A DNA stretch of 64,000 nucleotides from Neotabrizicola shimadae (lineage in GTDB: Bacteria > Pseudomonadota > Alphaproteobacteria > Rhodobacterales > Rhodobacteraceae). Position 1 is the stretch's first letter, and the number at the start of each line of letters is the position of its first letter. A model generated the notes under the pieces. The model had not been told where the DNA came from, did no database searches, and saw only the letters and a list, made by a program, of their open reading frames with translations. The translations under genes and the position numbers were made by a program. The stretch spans positions 1,736,001-1,800,000 of the forward strand of contig NZ_CP069370.1 of assembly GCF_019623905.1 (NCBI RefSeq). The letters run 5' to 3'. Shown in pieces: positions 58,347 through 64,000 of this stretch.

Positions 58347-61300
58347 TCAGACCTTGCCCTTGAGGGCCGCCAGAACGGCAAAGGGATTGTCAGGGTCAAT
58401 GGGCTTTTCGGGGCGCGGCGGGCGCGATTCGAAGGTCTTGGCCCCCTGCGGCTTCCGGTCGTTCCGGTCGCCGCCCTTGCGGTCCCCATCCTTCCGGTCG
58501 CCATCCTTGCGGTCGTGATGCGGACGCCCGCCCTTGCGGTCGCCCCGACGCTCGCCTTGCGGAGCTTCCCCCTGCGGGCGCTCGGCCTGCCCGCCCTCAG
58601 CGGGCTTGGCCTCGCCGCGCGGACGGTCGCCTCGGCGTTCGCCCTGCGGCTTGCCCTCGCCCTCGGCGCGCGGCCCCCGGTCGCCCCGGCGCTCGCCCCG
58701 CGGCTTGCCCTCGCCCTCGGTGCGGGCCGGCCGCTCGAACCGCGGCTTGCGCTCGAACCGGGGCTTCGGCGCCCAGGTGAAGCTGTAGAACACCTCGGTT
58801 TCCACCGGCGCAGCCAGGGCGGCCTCTGCCTGTTCCGTAGCGGCCTCCGGCTCCACCGGAGCCACCTCGGTTGCGACCACCTCTGCAGCCTCGCCGTCCG
58901 CCACGGCTCCGTCCACAGGCACCGCCTCGCCCTCCGGCGCGGCCTCAACCACGACCGCCGCCGCCTCGGGCTTCACCTTGGGCCGCTCGCCCTTTTCGCC
59001 CTTGTAGCCCAGACCCGCCATCAGGTCGGCGAACTGTTCCAGCGTCATGCCGGTGATCGACAGCATCTCGGGCGTCGCCTCGAACCCGGCCCGGCTGTCC
59101 TTGGCGCGGATCAGGTCCGCCAGGCGTTCCAGCATGTCGATGCGGATCGCCCGCGCCCCTGCCGGGTGATAGCCCGCCAGCGTGTAATGCCCGCGCGGCA
59201 CATCAGCCAAGTTCGGAATCGTCACCAGACCCGGCGGCGGGCTTTCGGGGAACTCCGACAGGTCATGGTACAGCGACCACAGCACCAGCCGCAGCCGGGT
59301 GGCCGCAGGCTTCAGAAGGATTGGCAGGAAGACCGTGTACTGACCGAAGCGCACGCCGTGCTTGCGCAGCGCCGACCGGCCTTCCTGGTCCAGCGCCTTC
59401 ACATCTTCGGCCGCCCCGCCCTCGCGCGGCATCACGCCAAGCGCCTCCACCAGCCGGAAGGCCACGCCCCGCGCCAGCCCCGCCATCGCCTCGTCCCGGC
59501 CCATGGCCAGAAGCGGCTCGAACAGCGCCGCCGTCTTGCGGTCGATGAAATGTTGCAGCCGGCGGCGCACCTTCTCGGTCACGTCGAAACCGGCTTCCTC
59601 GTCCACGAAGGGCTCGACCGAGGGCTTCATCACGTCGGCGCCCTTCACAAGCTTGCCGACCGCCAGGTTGCCCCACATCAGGCCGCCCTGTTCGGTGAAG
59701 TCCATCTCGGTATCCGGCGCATTGTAGAACCGGTCGGCGCGAAGGCTGAACTCGGGCTTCAGCGCCGCCATCGCCGCCTGCCGCAGCGTCCGCGCTTCGT
59801 CGGTGCTGGCGCTTGCGTCCTGCTGGAAGCGGAACCCTTCCAGCCGGCCGACGAATTCGCCCTCGACCGTCACTTCGCCCTTGTCGTTCACCTCGGCCAC
59901 GAGGTCCTCCTTCTGCTTCAACCGGCGAAGCAGAACAGATGTCCGCCGGTCAACAAATCTCTGGGTCAGCCGCTGGTGCAGCGCATCCGACAGGCGGTCT
60001 TCTACAGCGCGCGTTTCGTCGCGCCAATGGCTTTCGTCCTCGACCCAGTTCTTGCGCTGCGCCACATAGGTCCAGGTGCGAATATAGGCCAGCCGTTTCG
60101 AAATCGCGTCAATGTCGCCATCGGTACGGTCGATGCGGGAAATCGACTTCGCCAGCCAGTCCGAAGGCACCCGCCCCCCGCCGATCCCGCGCCCCACCAG
60201 AAAGTCGAAAATGCGCGCCAGCAGCGTCGCATGTTCCGTTTCACTGGCCGACCGGAAATCGGGGATGCGGCAGACATCCCACAACAATTGCACCCGCTTC
60301 GGACCGGTCAGCTTTTCCTGCACCTCGGGCATCGCCGAGAGCGTCTTCAGCGCCACCACATCATCGGCATCGCGCGCCCGGCTCAGCCAGTCGTTCGAGG
60401 TCGGCGCCTCCAGCGACCGGATCAGCCGCTCGGCGCTGCCGAAATCCAGATCCGCATTGCGCCACATCAGCTTCTTGACCGGCTGGAAGCGGTGGCCCTC
60501 GATCTGTTCCACCACCTCTTCGTCAAAGGGCCGTGCCTCTCCCGTCACGCCGAAGGTGCCATCTTCGGTATGCCGCCCCGCCCGCCCTGCGATCTGCGCC
60601 AGTTCCTGCGGCCAAAGCTGGCGCATCCGCCGCCCGTCGAACTTGGCGGTCGAGGAAAAGGCGACATGCTTGATGTCCAGGTTCAGCCCCATGCCGATGG
60701 CATCGGTGGCCACCAGGTAATCCACGTCGCCATTCTGGTACAAAGCCACCTGCGCATTGCGCGTGCGGGGCGACAGCGCCCCCATCACAACGGCGCAGCC
60801 GCCCTTCTGCCGGCGGATCAGCTCGGCGATGGCATAGACGTTCTCGACCGAGAAGCCCACGATCGCGCTGCGCTCGGGCATCCGGCTGATCTTCTTGGCA
60901 CCCGTATAGGACAGCTTCGAAAACCGCTCGCGCCGCGTCGAAATCGACCCCGGCGCCAGCGCAGCGATGGCGCCCCGCATGGTGTCGGCGCCCAGGAACA
61001 TCGTCTCCAGAAGCCCGCGCGCATGAAGCAGCCGGTCAGTAAACACATGGCCCCGTTCCGGGTCGGCGCAAAGCTGGATCTCGTCCACCGCCACGAAATC
61101 CGCGCCAATGCCCTGCGGCATCGCCTCGACCGTGCAGACCCAGTATTGCGTCCGCTCGGGCACGATCCGCTCCTCGCCCGTGACCAAGGCCACGACCGAG
61201 GGCCCGACCTTGGCGACCACCCGGTCATAGACCTCGCGCGCCAAAAGACGCAGCGGCAGGCCGATGACCCCCGTGCGATGCGTCAGCATACGCTCGATGG

Positions 61301-61373
61301 CGAAATGGGTCTTGCCGGTATTGGTCGGCCCCAGCACGGCCATGACCCGCCCGGTCCCGTTCATGGCGTTCAT
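58347..61373 (-). CDS. SUV3-type ATP-dependent RNA helicase with basic repeat tail
   Basis: A large helicase (1008 residues) related to mitochondrial SUV3. Walker A is GPTNTGKT (15-22), motif II DEIQ (97-100), and the SUV3-specific TRNAQVALYQNGDVDYLVATDAIGMGLNLDI and QIAGRAGRHTEDGTFGVTG motifs are intact. The C-terminal 180 residues are low complexity: an Ala/Glu/Val-rich stretch, then many RGERRGDR-, GEGKPRGE- and DRKDGDRK-like repeats (about 850-985), likely a flexible RNA-binding tail. The last residues (DNPFAVLAALKGKV) are conserved in relatives. In mitochondria SUV3 feeds RNA to a degrading enzyme. Confidence 0.9.
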   Translation of the reverse strand: MNAMNGTGRVMAVLGPTNTGKTHFAIERMLTHRTGVIGLPLRLLAREVYDRVVAKVGPSVVALVTGEERIVPERTQYWVCTVEAMPQGIGADFVAVDEIQLCADPERGHVFTDRLLHARGLLETMFLGADTMRGAIAALAPGSISTRRERFSKLSYTGAKKISRMPERSAIVGFSVENVYAIAELIRRQKGGCAVVMGALSPRTRNAQVALYQNGDVDYLVATDAIGMGLNLDIKHVAFSSTAKFDGRRMRQLWPQELAQIAGRAGRHTEDGTFGVTGEARPFDEEVVEQIEGHRFQPVKKLMWRNADLDFGSAERLIRSLEAPTSNDWLSRARDADDVVALKTLSAMPEVQEKLTGPKRVQLLWDVCRIPDFRSASETEHATLLARIFDFLVGRGIGGGRVPSDWLAKSISRIDRTDGDIDAISKRLAYIRTWTYVAQRKNWVEDESHWRDETRAVEDRLSDALHQRLTQRFVDRRTSVLLRRLKQKEDLVAEVNDKGEVTVEGEFVGRLEGFRFQQDASASTDEARTLRQAAMAALKPEFSLRADRFYNAPDTEMDFTEQGGLMWGNLAVGKLVKGADVMKPSVEPFVDEEAGFDVTEKVRRRLQHFIDRKTAALFEPLLAMGRDEAMAGLARGVAFRLVEALGVMPREGGAAEDVKALDQEGRSALRKHGVRFGQYTVFLPILLKPAATRLRLVLWSLYHDLSEFPESPPPGLVTIPNLADVPRGHYTLAGYHPAGARAIRIDMLERLADLIRAKDSRAGFEATPEMLSITGMTLEQFADLMAGLGYKGEKGERPKVKPEAAAVVVEAAPEGEAVPVDGAVADGEAAEVVATEVAPVEPEAATEQAEAALAAPVETEVFYSFTWAPKPRFERKPRFERPARTEGEGKPRGERRGDRGPRAEGEGKPQGERRGDRPRGEAKPAEGGQAERPQGEAPQGERRGDRKGGRPHHDRKDGDRKDGDRKGGDRNDRKPQGAKTFESRPPRPEKPIDPDNPFAVLAALKGKV

Positions 61374-61386
61374 CGCCGCCTGCCTA

Positions 61387-61965
61387 TCAGAGGTCCTGCC
61401 CTGCGGTCTCTGCCTCGATCCGCTTCACGGCCTCCAATACGCCCTGCATCTGCGGATGTATAGCCAGCGCCGCCTTGTAGGCCTCCACCGCCTTTTCGGG
61501 CTCGCCGATCTCCTCGAAGATCATGCCCAGCCCCGCCAGCGCCCCGAAATGCCGCGGGTTCAGCGTCAGCGTCTTCGCGATGTCCTCGACCGAGGGGCCG
61601 AACTCCCCCTCCTGGTAATAGGCCGTCGCCAGCGCATTCCAGCCTTCGGCAAAGTCGGGGGCATGGTCGGTCAGCGCCGTCAGATGCTCGATGGCCACCG
61701 CGGTGTCGCCATTGTCCAGCGCCTCGCGCCCGCGCTGCAACAGAAGATCCATCGCGGGCGAGCCCGACTTCGACCATTCGATGACAATCAGCCGCTCGAT
61801 CCGCTCGGCCTCAGCCCGGTCGGCCTTCTGCAGCCGGGCGAACAGCTCGTCCATGTCCGCATCCTGGGCCAGCGCCAGGCCCGCGCCCAGAAACAGCGCC
61901 GCAACCACCGAAAGCAGGTGTCGGAACGTAACGGCAAAGTTGTGTCGTGCGATACTCAAGCCCAT
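61387..61965 (-). CDS. TPR-repeat periplasmic protein
   Basis: A 192-residue protein with a signal-like hydrophobic stretch (about 16-33, LLSVVAALFLGAGLALA). At least three TPR-like helices follow (DNGDTAVAIEHLTALTDHAPDFAEGWNALATAYYQEGEFG, AGLGMIFEEIGEPEKAVEAYKAALAIHPQMQGV). It sits 13 bp before the SUV3-type gene on the same strand, suggesting co-transcription. No specific function can be assigned; the protein is a binding scaffold type. Confidence 0.8.
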   Translation of the reverse strand: MGLSIARHNFAVTFRHLLSVVAALFLGAGLALAQDADMDELFARLQKADRAEAERIERLIVIEWSKSGSPAMDLLLQRGREALDNGDTAVAIEHLTALTDHAPDFAEGWNALATAYYQEGEFGPSVEDIAKTLTLNPRHFGALAGLGMIFEEIGEPEKAVEAYKAALAIHPQMQGVLEAVKRIEAETAGQDL

Positions 61966-62031
61966 AACCGGACTGTAGCGCTTTGGCGGACGAATGGAAC
62001 GGCCCGCCGGTCAACAAATGCGGAGGATCCC

Positions 62032-62319
62032 ATGAGCGACGTGATCAATGCGGCGGTGGAACGGCTTTCGGCCGGTGTCGGCCGGTTCGACGGCGGCATC
62101 GCCAAGTTCGTCATCACCGGCGAAGGCGCCATCATGATGGACGCCGATGGCGTGCGCGAAGGCGACGAAGAGGCCGACGTGACCCTCATCGCCTCGGCCG
62201 ATGTGTTCCAGGCCATCCTCGAAGGCACGATGAACCCCACCTCCGCCTTCATGACCGGCAAGCTCAAGATCGACGGCAGCATGGGCAAGGCGATGCAACT
62301 CGCCGCCGTCCTGTCCTGA
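62032..62319 (+). CDS. SCP2 sterol-binding domain protein
   Basis: A 95-residue stand-alone SCP2 domain: DVINAAVERLSAGVGRFDGGIAKFVITGEGAIMMD and the C-terminal FQAILEGTMNPTSAFMTGKLKIDGSMGKAMQLAAVL. SCP2 domains bind hydrophobic ligands in a tunnel. The start at 62032 follows CGGAGGATCC. It is divergent from the TPR gene (66-bp gap) and followed by an alpha/beta hydrolase, with a hairpin between the two. The ligand is unknown. Confidence 0.88.
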   Translation: MSDVINAAVERLSAGVGRFDGGIAKFVITGEGAIMMDADGVREGDEEADVTLIASADVFQAILEGTMNPTSAFMTGKLKIDGSMGKAMQLAAVLS

Positions 62320-62333
62320 CCTATCGACTTCGC

Positions 62334-62363
62334 CCGGCCGCCGCCGCAGAAACAGGCGGCCGG
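62334..62363 (+). terminator. 9-bp hairpin between the SCP2 and hydrolase genes
   Basis: CCGGCCGCC (62334-62342) pairs with GGCGGCCGG (62355-62363) across a 12-nt loop; no T-run. It lies 14 nt after the SCP2 stop and 23 nt before the hydrolase ATG. May limit read-through or stabilise the small upstream mRNA. Confidence 0.5.
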
Positions 62364-62386
62364 ACCCTCCGGCCCCGGATGCCGCG

Positions 62387-63319
62387 ATGACCGAAGCCCC
62401 CTTCTTCCACGATCTTGTGCCCGACCGGCCCGAACAGGGCCGCACCGCCTGGCTGCGCACAGCCGACGGGATCCGCCTGCGCGCCGTAGCCTGGCCGGTG
62501 GATGGTGCGCGGGGCACGGTCTTCATCCTGCACGGCCGGTCGGAGTACATCGAGAAATACGCCCCCCTCGCGGCCGAGTTCGCCCGCGCGGGCCTGGCCT
62601 CGGTCACCATCGACTGGCGCGGCCAGGGCCTGTCGGACCGGCACCCGCGCCAGCCGATGATGGGCCATGTCGCGGGATTTACCGATTACCAGGCGGACCT
62701 CCAGGCGCTGGCCGCCCATGCGACCGACCTGAAACTTCCCAAGCCCTGGCATGTCTTTTCCCATTCCATGGGCGGCGCCATCGCGCTCCGGGCGCTTCTC
62801 TCCGGTTTCCCGGCCAAGGCGGCGGTCTTCTCTGCGCCGATGTGGGGCATTGCCTTCGCCCCCGGCCTGCGCCCCGTGGCCTGGACGCTGACGCATGCGG
62901 CAAAGCCCCTGCGCGCCGACCAGCGTTTTGCCCTGTCCACCGGCCCGACCACCTACGTCGCCACCGCACCCTTCGCCGGCAACAGCCTGACGCGCGATGA
63001 AACCATGTTCGAGCTGATGCGCCGCCAGGTCACGACCCGCCCCGAGCTTGCGCTAGGCGGCCCCTCGATGGGCTGGCTGCGCGAGGCGCTGCGCGAATGT
63101 CGCGCGCTCGCCCGCAGCGCCCCGCCCGATCTGCCCGCCCTCACGGGCCTTGGGCTGGCCGAACGGGTGGTGGACCCGCGGCCCGTCCATGCCGTGATGG
63201 CGCGCTGGCAGAAGGGCCGGCTGATGCTGGTGCCCGATGCCGAACACGAACTGGTCATGGAACGCGACAGAGCGCGCCGCGCCTTCCTGGATGCCGCGCT
63301 CGACCGCATCGCCGGCTGA
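62387..63319 (+). CDS. Alpha/beta hydrolase, lysophospholipase (PldB) type
   Basis: A 310-residue serine hydrolase of the monoglyceride lipase/PldB group. The oxyanion HG motif is VFILHGRSEYIEKYAPLAAEF. SVTIDWRGQGLSDRHPRQPMMGHV is the usual second strand region. The nucleophile elbow is FSHSMGGAIALRAL, in which the first Gly of GHSMG is replaced by Ser. The catalytic His is in DAEHELVMERD near the C terminus. There is no signal peptide, so it acts in the cytoplasm or on the inner membrane face. Substrate is likely a lysophospholipid or monoacylglycerol. Confidence 0.87.
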   Translation: MTEAPFFHDLVPDRPEQGRTAWLRTADGIRLRAVAWPVDGARGTVFILHGRSEYIEKYAPLAAEFARAGLASVTIDWRGQGLSDRHPRQPMMGHVAGFTDYQADLQALAAHATDLKLPKPWHVFSHSMGGAIALRALLSGFPAKAAVFSAPMWGIAFAPGLRPVAWTLTHAAKPLRADQRFALSTGPTTYVATAPFAGNSLTRDETMFELMRRQVTTRPELALGGPSMGWLREALRECRALARSAPPDLPALTGLGLAERVVDPRPVHAVMARWQKGRLMLVPDAEHELVMERDRARRAFLDAALDRIAG

Positions 63320-63420
63320 TCAGCATCGCCCGGCAAGACATTGATTCTTATGAGAACATTCTGGATTCTGGCCAGTCGCCACGCAAGGCCTTGCTCTTCG
63401 CAGAAGTCTCGTCACGCGAC

Positions 63421-63455
63421 TTAAGGAAACGCGCGCAACCGACTGCTTTCCTTAA
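63421..63455. terminator. 9-bp inverted repeat between the hydrolase and Anbu genes
   Basis: TTAAGGAAA (63421-63429) and TTTCCTTAA (63447-63455) are perfect inverted arms with a 17-nt spacer, in an AT-richer 156-bp gap between convergent genes. It could be a shared terminator; its TTAA-containing arms would also fit a protein binding site. Confidence 0.5.
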
Positions 63456-63475
63456 AGAAACGGCCTCGCGCCGAA

Positions 63476-64000
63476 TCAGATCGAAATCTGCGTGAACCCG
63501 TCACGCAGCGTGCGAGACCAAGCCTCGCTCATGGCGCGGAACTGCTCGTCGCCCGCCTCGATCCGGCGCTGCTGCGTCACGCGGCAAGCGTCCTTCTCGA
63601 TCACGCACATATCCAGAGGCATCCCGACCGACAGGTTCGACCGCAGCGTCGAATCCATCGACAGAAGCACCGCCTTCTGCGCATCCGCCAGCGAAGTCGT
63701 GCGCCGCACCACCCGGTCCAGGATCGGCTTGCCGTATTTGTGCTCGCCGATCTGCAGGAAGGGCGTATCCTCGGTCGCCTCGATGTAATTGCCCTCGGGA
63801 TAGATCAGGAACAACCGCATCGCGCCGCCCGCGCGCTGCCCGGCCACGATCATGCTGGCGCTGGCGCCCTGGTTCATCGCGCTCAGCTTTTCGTCCACCT
63901 CGCGGCGCACCGTGGCCAACATATGGCCCACGATATCGGCCACCTTCAGCAGCGTCGGCGCCTTCATGATGGAGCTTTCCGGCGTAGCCTCCGGATCCTC
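63476..64000 (-). CDS. Proteasome-type protease (Anbu family), C-terminal part (5' end off window)
   Basis: The last 174 residues of a minus-strand gene. The segment AMRLFLIYPEGNYIEATEDTPFLQIGEHKYGKPILDRVVRRTTSLADAQKAVLLSMDSTLRSNLSVGMPLDMCVIEKD matches the C-terminal half of Anbu, a bacterial relative of proteasome beta subunits that forms open helical rings. The catalytic N-terminal residue lies beyond position 64000. An internal ATG at 63967 is not the true start because the frame stays open and family-like upstream (EATPESSI before it). Anbu genes are often near genes for an ATP-grasp and a transglutaminase; those cannot be seen here. Confidence 0.88.
   Translation of the reverse strand, partial: EDPEATPESSIMKAPTLLKVADIVGHMLATVRREVDEKLSAMNQGASASMIVAGQRAGGAMRLFLIYPEGNYIEATEDTPFLQIGEHKYGKPILDRVVRRTTSLADAQKAVLLSMDSTLRSNLSVGMPLDMCVIEKDACRVTQQRRIEAGDEQFRAMSEAWSRTLRDGFTQISI

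Noticed and set aside
63476-63967. ATG at 63967 as the true start of the protease gene
   Set aside because: The frame continues to the window edge with family-like sequence, and Anbu proteins are longer with an N-terminal catalytic part.

Overview
The window is GC-rich alphaproteobacterial chromosome, most likely from a member of the Rhodobacteraceae. Supporting signs are an adjacent sciP-ctrA pair of cell-cycle regulators, a CarD regulator next to a 7Fe ferredoxin and a SUV3-type helicase, LpxI rather than LpxH in lipid A synthesis, an aglR/aglA-type sugar locus and frequent GTG/TTG starts. No transposase, phage gene, CRISPR array, rRNA or tRNA was seen. Genus and species cannot be named from the sequence alone.

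Layout. Positions 1-1505 hold the start of mnmA and the sciP-ctrA pair. Positions 1506-3151 contain no convincing gene; they hold a degenerate tandem array of about six related units (191-264 bp) with a short dyad core. Next come overlapping ligA-recG (3152-7650), which meet a long minus-strand block at a perfect 28-bp palindrome that supplies both stop codons. The minus block (19922 down to 7671) is pyrH-frr-uppS-cdsA-dxr-rseP-small membrane ORF-bamA-skp-fabZ-lpxA-lpxI-lpxB. It links translation recycling, undecaprenyl and phospholipid synthesis, outer-membrane protein assembly and lipid A synthesis.

Positions 20094-28435 hold miaA, an AraC-type regulator and a four-gene peptide-type ABC importer whose two ATPases are fused. 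Positions 28592-31644 carry two paralogous RTX calcium-binding proteins with an unfamiliar shared N-terminal domain and no secretion genes beside them. The minus-strand cobQ, phospholipase A2-like and lytic transglycosylase genes follow, then plus-strand ssb, two Fe-S maturation genes, tpiA, and an overlapping DMT transporter-cytochrome P450 pair. Positions 39099-44318 form a sugar locus: divergent aglA (GH13), then aglR, a GH1 glucosidase and glk. It contains no transporter.

Positions 44357-54942 hold a glycosyltransferase-like orphan, a divergent LysE/Lrp pair, a degenerate GIY-YIG protein, a DUF2239 gene with an apparently leaderless promoter, metY, a SIMPL protein, a 1016-residue protein with GspL-like and PilP/GspC-like ends, and a Kef-type antiporter. 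The right end has cobT and cobS, the minus-strand run TPR-SUV3-hslR-fdxA-carD, an SCP2 protein, an alpha/beta hydrolase, and an Anbu-type proteasome-like protease that leaves the window.

The least explained items are the ctrA-ligA repeat array, the tandem RTX pair, the GspL/PilP-like fusion and the stop-codon palindromes.
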